Shown: positions 9,085 to 18,160 of the stretch, in pieces | Layout: each line of letters begins with the position of its first letter | Position numbering within the stretch: the stretch's first letter is position 1 | Notes under the pieces: model-generated | Databases searched by the model: none | The model's input: only the letters and a program-made list of their open reading frames with translations | Told to the model about the DNA's origin: nothing | Assembly: GCF_004345825.1 (NCBI RefSeq) | Contig: NZ_SLXM01000006.1 | Span: 62,001-126,000 of the forward strand | DNA: 64,000 bases | DNA from: Tenacibaculum skagerrakense | GTDB taxonomy: Bacteria; Bacteroidota; Bacteroidia; Flavobacteriales; Flavobacteriaceae | Direction of reading: 5' to 3' | Translations under genes and position numbers: made by a program

Positions 9085-9699
9085 ATGAAAGCTTTAAAAT
9101 CAATATTCGTTTTGGCTATAGTAGCCGTAACAGTTGCTTTTACAACTAAAGCAAAAGACGCTTATCAAATAGGAGATAAGGTTGATAATTTTACCTTAAA
9201 AAATATTGATGGTAAAATGGTTTCTTTAAATGATTATAAAGATCAACAAGGAGTAATAGTAGTTTTTACTTGTAACCATTGTCCATATTCTAAGATGTAT
9301 GAAGATAGAATTATTGCTTTAGACAAAAAATATAAATCGAAAGGTTACCCAGTAGTTGCCATTAATCCAAATGATCCTGCAGTATCTCAAGGAGATGATT
9401 TTGATTCAATGAAAGAAAGAGCAAAATCTAAAGGATTTACATTTCCTTATCTTTTTGATGACGGACAAAAAGTATTTCCAAAGTTTGGAGCTACACGCAC
9501 ACCACATGTATTCATTTTAAAGAATGAAAAAAAGAACTTTGTTTTATCTTACATTGGCGCTATTGATGACAATGCAAGAGACGCTTCAAGTGCAAATGAG
9601 TTGTATGTAGAAAATGCTGTTGATGATTTATTAGCAGGAAAGTCACCTAGAAAAACAGAGACTAAAGCGATTGGTTGTTCTATTAAAGTAGCTAAATAA
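9085..9699 (+). CDS. Exported thioredoxin/peroxiredoxin-like protein
   Basis: A 204-residue exported protein (signal peptide to about residue 24). It has the AhpC/TSA-like redoxin fold: GDKVDNFTLKNIDGK, then FTCNHCPYSKMYEDR with C63 and C66 as a CxxC pair, and RTPHVFIL carrying the cis-Pro. This CNHCPY subgroup is annotated as thioredoxin family protein and is frequent in Bacteroidota; its physiological substrate is unknown. It lies 7 bp after the TlpA-like gene, which suggests paired function in extracytoplasmic thiol chemistry. A C-terminal C near residue 198 (AIGCSIK) is extra. Confidence 0.85.
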   Translation: MKALKSIFVLAIVAVTVAFTTKAKDAYQIGDKVDNFTLKNIDGKMVSLNDYKDQQGVIVVFTCNHCPYSKMYEDRIIALDKKYKSKGYPVVAINPNDPAVSQGDDFDSMKERAKSKGFTFPYLFDDGQKVFPKFGATRTPHVFILKNEKKNFVLSYIGAIDDNARDASSANELYVENAVDDLLAGKSPRKTETKAIGCSIKVAK

Positions 9700-9712
9700 C
9701 AAAATTGTACAT

Positions 9713-9750
9713 AAAAAAAAAGAGCGAATTTTAAAATTCGCTCTTTTTTT
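9713..9750. terminator. Bidirectional terminator between the redoxin gene and tsaD
   Basis: A perfect palindrome of about 18 bp per arm with almost no loop (gagcgaatttt / aaaattcgctc core) is flanked by A and T runs. It serves convergent genes; its last bases overlap the tsaD stop codon. Confidence 0.9.
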
Positions 9751-10810
9751 ATTCCGTAACTTTTAATCTCGCTTTTGCGGCTATACCAATATCAGCATAA
9801 TCCTTATTTAAAAATTTCAAATACCCTGCAATGGCTATCATGGCAGCATTATCAGTTGTGTACTGAAATTTAGGAATATAGGTGTTCCATCCCCAATGTT
9901 TATCTGCTTCTTGTAAACGTTTTCTAATTTCAGAATTAGCAGAAACACCACCAGCTATAGCAATTTCTTTAATTCCCGTTTGTTTTACAGCATTCTTAAT
10001 TTTTTTCATTAAAATTTCAACAATAGTATGTTGAATAGAAGCACAAATATCATAAAGGTTTTCTTCAATGAAATTCGGATTTTCTTTTGTATTTTTTTGA
10101 ATGAAATATAGAATCTGAGTTTTTAGTCCACTAAAACTAAATTCTAAATCACCCACTTTTGGTTGTGTAAAAGAAAATGCTTTTGCATTTCCTTGCTGTG
10201 CATACTTATCTACTAAAGGACCACCAGGATAAGGAAGTCCCAATATTTTTGCTGATTTGTCATAAGCTTCACCAACAGCATCATCAATGGTTTCACCTAA
10301 AATTTCCATTTCAAAATGATTGGTGATTTTTACAATCTGCGTATGTCCTCCACTAATAGTTAAGCAGATAAAAGGAAAAGGAGGAATGTTACATCCTTCT
10401 TCTTTAATAAAGTGAGCCAATATGTGCGCTTGCATATGATTGACGTCTATTAGAGGAATGTTTAATCCTAATGCTAATGATTTAGCAAACGATGTTCCTA
10501 CTAGTAGAGAACCCATTAAGCCTGGTCCACGAGTAAATGCAATAGCACTTAATTGTTCTTTAGTAATTCCAGCACGTTCTATAGCTTGTTGTACAACAGG
10601 TACAATATTTTGCTGATGTGCTCTAGAAGCAAGTTCAGGAACAACGCCTCCATATTTTGTGTGAACATCTTGATTTGCGATAACATTACTTAGTACTTCA
10701 TTGTTTCGTAAAACAGCAGCACTAGTGTCATCACACGAACTTTCAATACCTAAAATGTATACCTCTTTTTTCTCCAATTCTATAAGATTTTGAAATGCAA
10801 AAATATCCAT
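9749..10810 (-). CDS. tsaD: tRNA N6-adenosine threonylcarbamoyltransferase TsaD
   Basis: TsaD transfers the threonylcarbamoyl group from TC-AMP to A37 of ANN-decoding tRNAs (t6A), working with TsaB and TsaE in the cytoplasm. Family marks are LGIESSCDDTSAAV, the metal-binding HxxxH pair in NHMQAHILAHF (H125, H129), SFSGLKTQ and AIAGGVSANS. The longest frame starts at ATG 10810 (353 residues), but family members normally begin a few residues before YILGIESSC. A TTG at 10777 would give a more usual 342-residue protein, and a TATTTTTG -7-like element lies between the two starts, so the shorter form is plausible. Divergent from tamB. The ms2t6A enzyme MtaB is encoded elsewhere in this window. Confidence 0.95.
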   Translation of the reverse strand: MDIFAFQNLIELEKKEVYILGIESSCDDTSAAVLRNNEVLSNVIANQDVHTKYGGVVPELASRAHQQNIVPVVQQAIERAGITKEQLSAIAFTRGPGLMGSLLVGTSFAKSLALGLNIPLIDVNHMQAHILAHFIKEEGCNIPPFPFICLTISGGHTQIVKITNHFEMEILGETIDDAVGEAYDKSAKILGLPYPGGPLVDKYAQQGNAKAFSFTQPKVGDLEFSFSGLKTQILYFIQKNTKENPNFIEENLYDICASIQHTIVEILMKKIKNAVKQTGIKEIAIAGGVSANSEIRKRLQEADKHWGWNTYIPKFQYTTDNAAMIAIAGYLKFLNKDYADIGIAAKARLKVTE

Positions 10811-10860
10811 AATACGTTAGATATTCGTTAAAATTGCAGTTTCTTTGTACTAAGGCAAAA

Positions 10861-10880
10861 TTTTTGTAGTTTTTTGTAGT
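10861..10880. repeat. Tandem decamer repeat between tsaD and tamB
   Basis: The 10-mer tttttgtagt occurs twice head to tail in the divergent intergenic space, about 43 bp before the tamB start. It could be a regulatory direct repeat or chance in AT-rich DNA. Confidence 0.5.
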
Positions 10881-10922
10881 CTAACATTCTTACTAAAAAT
10901 CATTAAAAAAGCAGGTAAAATA

Positions 10923-13900
10923 GTGTTCCGTTTCCTTAGAGTCGTACTGATTCTAATACTACTATTGGTGCTAATTTTATCTACTCCATATGTTCAAAGT
11001 AAACTAGCAGAGGTTGTTACAGATAAGATTAATGAAGAGTTTGATACCAACATTGTTGTTAAAAAAATTGATTTATCATTACTTGGAAATGTGAACCTTA
11101 AAGGAATTGAAATTCGAGATCATCATAACGATACACTCATCTTTGTTAGTAGCTTAAGAACTTCTCTAAAAAATGTACGACAAGTTGTTAATAATGAAGT
11201 CAATTTGGGAGATATAACCCTTAGTGGTGTAAACTTTCATATGAAACAATACAAAGGTGAAAAAGACGATAATTTATCGGTTTTTATAGCTGCTTTTGAT
11301 GATGATTCAGGTAAAAAGAGTGAAAATCCATTTATACTTAAAACTAAAAACATCTATGTAGATGATTTAACTTTTAAAGTATACGATTTTGAAAAAGATG
11401 ATTCTTTACAATATGCTGCATATAATGCCGGTGGTAATATTCAAGACTTCTCAGTTATTGGTCCCGATGTAAATGCAAATATTAGAGGTTTGTATTTGAA
11501 AGATAATAGGGATGTTTATATAACGAATTTAACCACTAACTTTTCCTATACTAGATCTCAAATGCTATTTAAAGACTTGTCTTTGAATACCGATAATGAA
11601 ACCAACATTAAGGGTGAACTAGTCTTTGATTATAAAAGAGAAGATTTCGCAAACTTTTCAGATAAAGTTCGTTTAAAAGCGGAATTTCAAAAAAGTAAGT
11701 TAGCTGTAAAAGATCTACATAAACTGTACGGAGAAATTCAAGGAAATGACATGGTTTTCTTAACAGGTAATTTCAGAGGAACCTTGAATAATTTTAGTAC
11801 TCCTAATCTAAATATGTATTCTAAAAACGGATTGGTAATTCGTGGAGATATGGGGTTTGTAAATGCCTTTAATAGTAAAAGAGGTTTTATTTTTGATGCG
11901 GATATTTCCAAAGTTTCTTCAAATTACAATCAGTTAAAAAGTTTACTACCTAACGTATTAGGAAAAACATTACCAACAAGTTTTAAACGTTTAGGAAAAT
12001 TTTCGGCTTCAGGTTTAATTAAATTAACACCTGAGTTAATGGAGGCAACATTATCCGTTTCATCTGAAGTCGGTACCACAGTATCAGATCTTCAATTAAC
12101 CAACATTGAAAATATAGACAATGCAGCTTATATTGGGGAAATTGAGTTTATAGATTTAGATCTAGGTAAAATGACAGACGATAAAGATTTAGGAAAAATA
12201 TCTTTAAAGGCTGATGTAAGAGGAACTGGTTTTAAAATAGATAACATTAATTCTATTATAATAGGTAATGTTTCTAAGGTTGATTTTAAAGGTTATACGT
12301 ATAAAAACCTTATTGTTAATGGTCAGTTTCAAAAGAAAAAATTTGATGGTTATTTAAAATCTAATGATGAAAATTTTAAACTAGAGTTTAAAGGTTTAGC
12401 CGATTTTTCTGAAGAAATCAATAAGTTTGATTTTACTGCCGATATTGATAAACTTGATTTAAGAGAAACAAATCTTTTTAAAAGAGACAGTATTTCAGAG
12501 ATAGCAGGAAAAGTACGACTAGATATTGTAGGAAATACACTTGACAATATAATAGGGAAAGCTGATTTTAATAACTTGACGTACAAAAATGAGTATAAAA
12601 CATTTTTGTTTAAAGATTTTCAAGTCAATTCTTCGTTAAAAGATAGTATCAAAACCATTGAAATTAATTCTAAAGATATTGTTCAAGGTAAACTAGAAGG
12701 AAAGTTTGTGTTCAAAGATTTATTTCCAGTTTTTAGAAATGCTTTGGGAAGTGTTTACACTAACTATAAACCACTACCCGTTGGCTCTAATCAATTTATT
12801 AAGTTCGATTTTACAATTTATAATCAAATCGTAAGCGTTTTCTTGCCTCAAATTACTATTGATAAAGATACTCGTGTCAGAGGTAGAGTAGATTCTAATG
12901 ATAATGAGGTTAAGCTTACATTTAGCTCGCCCAATGTAAAAGCTTATGATAATATTATTGACGAAATCGTGTTAAGGGTAGATAATAAAAACAAGTTATA
13001 TAATACACACTTAACGGCCGATCAAATTAAAACGAAATACTACGATTTAGGTTCGTTAAATTTAATCAACAGAACAGAGAACGATACCTTGTTTTTTAAA
13101 TCAACATTTAAAGGAGGAAAGAAGTTAACTGAAAATTTCAATTTAGATTTTTACTACACCATTAATAAAGACCATAAATCGGTAGTAGGAATTCAAAAGT
13201 CTACTTTTAATCATAATACCTATAATTGGGCAATAAATCCTTTGAATGATAAGAACAATAAAGTAACCTTTGATTTAAACAAAAACGATTATGTATTTAG
13301 TCCTTTTAAATTAGTTTCTGATGAACAAAAAATTGAATTTGAAGGAAGTTTATTAGGTGAGAATAAAAAGGATTTAAAAGCTAATTTCACGAATGTTGAA
13401 TTGTTAGGAATTTTACCTGAAATGGAAAGTTTAACGATGTCGGGATTACTAAATGGTAACGTTTCGCTAAAAGAAGATGAAGGCCTCATAGCTCCAATTG
13501 CAGATATAACAGTTAATGATGTAATAGTAAATGATTTCTCTCAAGGTACCTTAAAGGTAAATATAGAAGGAGAGAATTCATTCAACAAATACAAAGTAGA
13601 TATTTCACTAAGAGATTATAAGTTTGATAACGTTAACATAGTAGGAGGACTAGACTTTTCTAAGAAAGAAGCTGAAGTTGATTTAGATATTAAGTTTAAA
13701 GAATACGAGTTAAATGGTTTTAGTGAGTTTGGTGGAGATGTGATTTCGAATATTAGAGGAAGATTATCAGGAGATTTTACAGCAAAAGGACCTGCCGTAA
13801 ATCCTGTTTTTAAAGGAGGTATTTCTTTGGCAGAGGCCGGATTGACATTTCCGTATTTAAATGTTGATTTCGATTTTATTGAGAACACAACCATACAGCT

Positions 13901-15371
13901 TTTCAATCAGTCATTTATTATAAATGATATGATTTTAGAGGACACGAAGTACGATACCAAAGGTTCTTTATCAGGAAGTATTACACACCAAGATTTTGAA
14001 AAATGGTATATGAAACTCGATATCGATTCACCAAATTTATTGGTGTTAGATACAAAAGAGGCAGAAGAAATTCCGTATTATGGTAAAGGATTGATTCGAG
14101 GAAATGCACAAATAAGAGGATTGACGAGTAATTTAAGCATTAATGTAAATGCAAGAACACAGCCAGGTACACTGTTTGTAATTCCTTTAAATGATGTTTC
14201 TACCGTTAACAATTATAAGTTAATACGTTTTAAAACAGATGAAAAAGAAGGAAGTTTTGAAGCGCTTAATATCGAGAAGGTAAAAGGATTAAATCTTAAT
14301 TTTAATCTTGCTGTTACAAAAGATGCGGTAGCTCAAGTTGTAATAGATAAGGTTTCAGGAAGTGATTTAAAAGGTAGTGGAAATGGAAATCTAAACATAG
14401 AGATTGATACTAGAGGAAAGTTTATCATGGATGGAGGAATCACTATTGAAAATGGAGTTTATAATTTTAAATATGGAGGAATTATAAGTAAACCATTTAA
14501 GGTTCAGCGTGGTGGGACAATCTCATGGACAGGAGATCCATTAAACGCTCAGCTAGATCTTACAGCCATTTATCAAACAAAAGCGAATCCAGCGCAACTA
14601 TTAGACAATATAAATTCTACTAGAAAAATATCTATTGATTTATACACTAAAATTACGGGGGGACTTTTCGATTCTAAACAAGAGTTCGATATTAAAATTC
14701 CTAATGCAAACTCAACCGTTGCTTCTGAGTTGGAGTTTAAATTGAATGAGAACGATTTAAATACTAAAATGCAACATTTTACTTTCTTAATGGCTTTTGG
14801 AACTTTTTATGATGAAGAGGCTATCGGAAGTAGTGCCTCTCAGGGTTTAACGGGAACAGCAGCGCAAGTAGCAACAAGTATACTTTCAAGTGTTATAAAT
14901 AAGGAAGATGGTAAGTTTCAAGTAGGTTTAGGATATGTTCAAGGAGATAGAACTAATGTAGATCAACTTCAAAATGCAATCGACGATCAAGTTGATGTAT
15001 CTGTTTCTACACAAATTTCTGATAGAGTGCTGGTAAATGGTAGAGTAGGAGTTCCTGTAGGTGGAAATACACAAACAAGTGTTGTTGGAGAGGTAAAAGT
15101 AGAAGTGTTGTTAAATGAAGAAGGTACGTTGAGAGGTACGTTCTTTAATAAACCAAATGATGTTCAGTTCGATATTGATAATGAAGGATATACACAAGGC
15201 TTAGGATTGTCGTATCAAGTTAACTTTAACAATATTTCCGAGTTAGGTGAAAAACTAGGTTTTAAAAAGAAAAAGAAGGAAAAAGAGAAAAAAGATAGTA
15301 TTATTGTAAAGAAAAGAAAGCTTGTAAGCTTTAAAACCAAATCAGATACTACAAAGACTAAAAATGAATAG
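10923..15371 (+). CDS. tamB: TamB/AsmA-family translocation and assembly module protein
   Basis: A 1482-residue bridge-like protein. One N-terminal membrane anchor (about 5-22, MFRFLRVVLILILLLVLIL) is followed by a very long run of short beta strands of the AsmA/TamB taco-like groove, and a C-terminal TamB (DUF490) domain around 1080-1440 with FKVQRGGTISWTGDPLNA and TFLMAFGTFYDEE. TamB proteins span the periplasm and have been linked to outer-membrane protein assembly and to phospholipid transport between membranes. The start is GTG; no in-frame ATG fits better. A lysine-rich tail ends the protein. It overlaps the DUF368 gene by 8 bp, so both are translated from one mRNA. No TamA-type (BamA-like) gene is adjacent. 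Confidence 0.9.
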   Translation: MFRFLRVVLILILLLVLILSTPYVQSKLAEVVTDKINEEFDTNIVVKKIDLSLLGNVNLKGIEIRDHHNDTLIFVSSLRTSLKNVRQVVNNEVNLGDITLSGVNFHMKQYKGEKDDNLSVFIAAFDDDSGKKSENPFILKTKNIYVDDLTFKVYDFEKDDSLQYAAYNAGGNIQDFSVIGPDVNANIRGLYLKDNRDVYITNLTTNFSYTRSQMLFKDLSLNTDNETNIKGELVFDYKREDFANFSDKVRLKAEFQKSKLAVKDLHKLYGEIQGNDMVFLTGNFRGTLNNFSTPNLNMYSKNGLVIRGDMGFVNAFNSKRGFIFDADISKVSSNYNQLKSLLPNVLGKTLPTSFKRLGKFSASGLIKLTPELMEATLSVSSEVGTTVSDLQLTNIENIDNAAYIGEIEFIDLDLGKMTDDKDLGKISLKADVRGTGFKIDNINSIIIGNVSKVDFKGYTYKNLIVNGQFQKKKFDGYLKSNDENFKLEFKGLADFSEEINKFDFTADIDKLDLRETNLFKRDSISEIAGKVRLDIVGNTLDNIIGKADFNNLTYKNEYKTFLFKDFQVNSSLKDSIKTIEINSKDIVQGKLEGKFVFKDLFPVFRNALGSVYTNYKPLPVGSNQFIKFDFTIYNQIVSVFLPQITIDKDTRVRGRVDSNDNEVKLTFSSPNVKAYDNIIDEIVLRVDNKNKLYNTHLTADQIKTKYYDLGSLNLINRTENDTLFFKSTFKGGKKLTENFNLDFYYTINKDHKSVVGIQKSTFNHNTYNWAINPLNDKNNKVTFDLNKNDYVFSPFKLVSDEQKIEFEGSLLGENKKDLKANFTNVELLGILPEMESLTMSGLLNGNVSLKEDEGLIAPIADITVNDVIVNDFSQGTLKVNIEGENSFNKYKVDISLRDYKFDNVNIVGGLDFSKKEAEVDLDIKFKEYELNGFSEFGGDVISNIRGRLSGDFTAKGPAVNPVFKGGISLAEAGLTFPYLNVDFDFIENTTIQLFNQSFIINDMILEDTKYDTKGSLSGSITHQDFEKWYMKLDIDSPNLLVLDTKEAEEIPYYGKGLIRGNAQIRGLTSNLSINVNARTQPGTLFVIPLNDVSTVNNYKLIRFKTDEKEGSFEALNIEKVKGLNLNFNLAVTKDAVAQVVIDKVSGSDLKGSGNGNLNIEIDTRGKFIMDGGITIENGVYNFKYGGIISKPFKVQRGGTISWTGDPLNAQLDLTAIYQTKANPAQLLDNINSTRKISIDLYTKITGGLFDSKQEFDIKIPNANSTVASELEFKLNENDLNTKMQHFTFLMAFGTFYDEEAIGSSASQGLTGTAAQVATSILSSVINKEDGKFQVGLGYVQGDRTNVDQLQNAIDDQVDVSVSTQISDRVLVNGRVGVPVGGNTQTSVVGEVKVEVLLNEEGTLRGTFFNKPNDVQFDIDNEGYTQGLGLSYQVNFNNISELGEKLGFKKKKKEKEKKDSIIVKKRKLVSFKTKSDTTKTKNE

Positions 15372-16287
15372 AAAAATTAAAGACTACCTTTTTGTCTCTT
15401 TAAAAGGAATTGCTATGGGTGCAGCAGATGTTGTTCCGGGAGTTTCAGGAGGTACTATTGCTTTTATATCGGGTATATACGAAGAACTTCTTCAGTCAAT
15501 AAGTAACATAAATATAGATCTTTTTAAAACCTTGAAGAATGAAGGTTTTAAAGCTGCTTGGAAACAATTGAATGGCAATTTTTTATTGGCTTTATTTTTA
15601 GGAATTGCGGTTAGTTTTATTTCTTTAGCGAAGTTAATCTCTTGGTTGTTAGATACACACCCAATCTTATTATGGTCTTTTTTCTTTGGTCTAGTGGTTG
15701 CAAGTATTATTTATGTTGCTAAACAAATTGAAAAGTGGAATGTTTTATCAATAATATTATTAATAGGGACTACTTTTTTGGCGTATATAATAACAACATT
15801 ACCTCCGTTAGTTTCTGAAGATTCTTCTTTATTATTTATATTTCTAGCTGGTGCAATTGCAATTTGTGCTATGATTCTACCTGGAATTTCTGGATCATTT
15901 ATTTTAGTATTATTAGGAGCCTATAAGCCAGTATTAAGTGCTTTAACTAATAAAAATATTCCTGTAATTGTCGTTTTCATGTTAGGTGCTATACTAGGAT
16001 TATTGTCTTTTTCTAGAGTGCTAAAATGGTTATTCGCACATTATAAAAATTTAACATTAGCAGCGTTAACAGGTTTTATTATTGGTTCATTAAATAAAAT
16101 TTGGCCATGGAAAAAAGTACTTACTTATAGAACTAATTCTCATGGAGAGAAAGTTCCTTTTAATGAAGAATCTATTTTACCTTCTTCATTTGATGGTGAT
16201 CCACAAATAGTATACGCTTTTTTACTAGCTCTTGTAGGTTTTGGATTAATATTACTCTTAGAAAAACTAGCGCAAAAAAATATATAG
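15364..16287 (+). CDS. DUF368 membrane protein (undecaprenyl-phosphate flippase type), copy 1
   Basis: A 307-residue polytopic protein with about eight to ten helices. The DUF368 signature occurs twice as an internal repeat: GAADVVPGVSGGTIAFI near the N-terminus and AICAMILPGISGSFILVLLGAY in the middle. DUF368 proteins (PopT) have been shown genetically to recycle undecaprenyl phosphate across the inner membrane, alongside DedA-type UptA. A NKIWPWKKV motif lies near the C-terminus. The start codon is inside the tamB 3' end, and the second DUF368 paralogue follows after 12 bp. The exact lipid and direction of transport here are inferred from the family. Confidence 0.9.
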   Translation: MNRKIKDYLFVSLKGIAMGAADVVPGVSGGTIAFISGIYEELLQSISNINIDLFKTLKNEGFKAAWKQLNGNFLLALFLGIAVSFISLAKLISWLLDTHPILLWSFFFGLVVASIIYVAKQIEKWNVLSIILLIGTTFLAYIITTLPPLVSEDSSLLFIFLAGAIAICAMILPGISGSFILVLLGAYKPVLSALTNKNIPVIVVFMLGAILGLLSFSRVLKWLFAHYKNLTLAALTGFIIGSLNKIWPWKKVLTYRTNSHGEKVPFNEESILPSSFDGDPQIVYAFLLALVGFGLILLLEKLAQKNI

Positions 16288-16299
16288 TCTTCATTTTTC

Positions 16300-17310
16300 A
16301 TGTATAAAGAAAGAACATTCGGCCAAAAAGTAAGTCTTTTTTTAAAAGGCTTAGCAATGGGAGGAGCTAATAAAGTTCCTGGTGTATCTGGCGGAATGGT
16401 TGCTTTTGTAATGGGGTTTTATGAAGAACTTATTTATACTTTTAGAAGAATCAATTTAAACGCTTTTAAACTCCTTTTTAATGGAAGATTTAGAAGTTTT
16501 GCCCGATATACTAATTTTCAGTTTTTAGTATGGGTGATGTTGGGAAGTATGTTTAGTTACTTCAGTGTTTCCCTAGTGCTAGATTATTTTTTAAAAAACT
16601 ATCAATTGTATGTTTGGGCTTGGTTTTTTGGAATGATAATCGGTTCTATTTATTACATTTCAAAAGATTTTGGCGATTGGCGATTAAAGAATATAGTTTG
16701 GCTGTTAGTTGGTGCTTCTATTGGAATTGCTATTAGCTTTATGTCTCCTGCAAAAGAAAATGACAACTTGTTCTTTGTTTTTATTTGCGGAATTATTGGT
16801 GTTTCAGGAATGACCTTGCCTGGTCTTTCAGGCTCGTTTATTTTAATTTTATTAGGAAATTATGTGCTTCTCTTGGTTGACAGCGTAAATGTTTTGGGAG
16901 GAGTAATTACATCAGTTTTTTCTGGAGATTTTTCGGTGTTAAGTGATCCTGTTAAGATTCGATATTTAAAAATAATAGCCACATTTACGTTGGGTTCTGC
17001 ATTCGGATTAGTTTCTATTTCTCATTTTTTAGGTTTTGTTTTTAAAAAATGGAAACAGCAAGTAACAGCTGTAATTATTGGTTTTATAACGGGTTCTTTG
17101 GGAATAGTTTGGCCATGGAAAGAAACTATTTATAAATCAAATGAAGGAATTTTTCTGCTTGATTCTAAGGGAAATAAAATAATAGAAAACTACAAACGAT
17201 ATTTGCCAGATTTGCAAGAAAGTGAAACCTTAATTTCTATTGGTTTTATTGTACTTGGAATAGCGCTTATTCTTGCTATAGATTATTATGGACATAAAAG
17301 AAAACGATAA
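16300..17310 (+). CDS. DUF368 membrane protein (undecaprenyl-phosphate flippase type), copy 2
   Basis: A 336-residue paralogue of the gene just upstream, with the same two signature sites, GGANKVPGVSGGMVAFVM and GVSGMTLPGLSGSFILILLGNY, and the shared IVWPWKE motif. The two copies have diverged clearly in loops and length, so this is not a recent duplication. Tandem copies in one operon suggest either a heteromeric transporter or two lipid specificities. Its 3' end overlaps the start of aroE by 23 bp, which points to translational coupling. Confidence 0.9.
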   Translation: MYKERTFGQKVSLFLKGLAMGGANKVPGVSGGMVAFVMGFYEELIYTFRRINLNAFKLLFNGRFRSFARYTNFQFLVWVMLGSMFSYFSVSLVLDYFLKNYQLYVWAWFFGMIIGSIYYISKDFGDWRLKNIVWLLVGASIGIAISFMSPAKENDNLFFVFICGIIGVSGMTLPGLSGSFILILLGNYVLLLVDSVNVLGGVITSVFSGDFSVLSDPVKIRYLKIIATFTLGSAFGLVSISHFLGFVFKKWKQQVTAVIIGFITGSLGIVWPWKETIYKSNEGIFLLDSKGNKIIENYKRYLPDLQESETLISIGFIVLGIALILAIDYYGHKRKR

Positions 17311-18049
17311 ACTATTTGGTTTATTAGGAAGAAATATCTCTTACTCTTTTTCAAGAGGTTACTTTGCTGAAAAGTTTGATTTATTGGAGTTGGAAGATCA
17401 TAAATATGTAAATTTTGATATTGAAGATATCAATCATCTTTTTCCTCTAATTGAAAAATATAAAAACCAATTAAAAGGATTTAACGTTACCATTCCTTAT
17501 AAAAAAGAGGTAATTCCTTTTTTAGATAAAATGGATAAAAAAGCAGCGAAAATTGGAGCTGTCAACACAATCCGTGTAACCAAAAAAGGAAAATTAAAAG
17601 GATATAATACAGATTTTTATGGATTTAAAAAATCTTTGAAGCCCTTAGTAAATCCATCTCATAAAAAAGCATTGATTTTAGGTACAGGAGGTGCTTCAAA
17701 AGCAGTTGCTTTTGCCTTAAAAGAAATGAATATCGAGGTTAGTTTTGTGTCTAGAAAAAAAGAAAAAGAGAATTCTTTTACTTACGAAGAACTCAACGAA
17801 TCTGTAATTAATACTTACCAAATAATCATAAACTGTACTCCTTTAGGAACGCATCCGAATGTTGATGTTTGTCCAAATATTCCTTATCAATATCTTGGTT
17901 CATCCCATATTTTGTATGATTTAATATACAATCCGTCAAAAACTCTTTTTCTTAAAAAGGGAGAAGATCAAGGAGCTATTATAAAAAACGGTCTAGAAAT
18001 GTTAGAGCTACAAGCTGAAAAAGCATGGAGAATTTGGCAAAAAAGTTAA
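17288..18049 (+). CDS. aroE: Shikimate dehydrogenase (NADP+)
   Basis: AroE reduces 3-dehydroshikimate to shikimate in chorismate synthesis. This 253-residue protein has the shikimate-binding S-x-S segment (ISYSFS, S19/S21), the NVTIPYK motif with catalytic K72, N93 in AVNT, D109 in GYNTDFYGF, and the Rossmann glycine loop LGTGGASKAV. The canonical HSLSP/HSxSP is changed to ISYSFS, as in many Bacteroidota. The ATG at 17288 is favoured since the family begins about eight residues before the FGLLG strand, although it lies within the upstream gene. Confidence 0.93.
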   Translation: MDIKENDKLFGLLGRNISYSFSRGYFAEKFDLLELEDHKYVNFDIEDINHLFPLIEKYKNQLKGFNVTIPYKKEVIPFLDKMDKKAAKIGAVNTIRVTKKGKLKGYNTDFYGFKKSLKPLVNPSHKKALILGTGGASKAVAFALKEMNIEVSFVSRKKEKENSFTYEELNESVINTYQIIINCTPLGTHPNVDVCPNIPYQYLGSSHILYDLIYNPSKTLFLKKGEDQGAIIKNGLEMLELQAEKAWRIWQKS

Positions 18050-18160
18050 GTCAATTTTATCAAATTCGTAACTCTTTTAAAGTTATTCAAATAAAACGAA
18101 GAGCTAATAAATATTCATTATCTTTATCGTAATTAAACTGGAACTTTAAACATCATCGAC

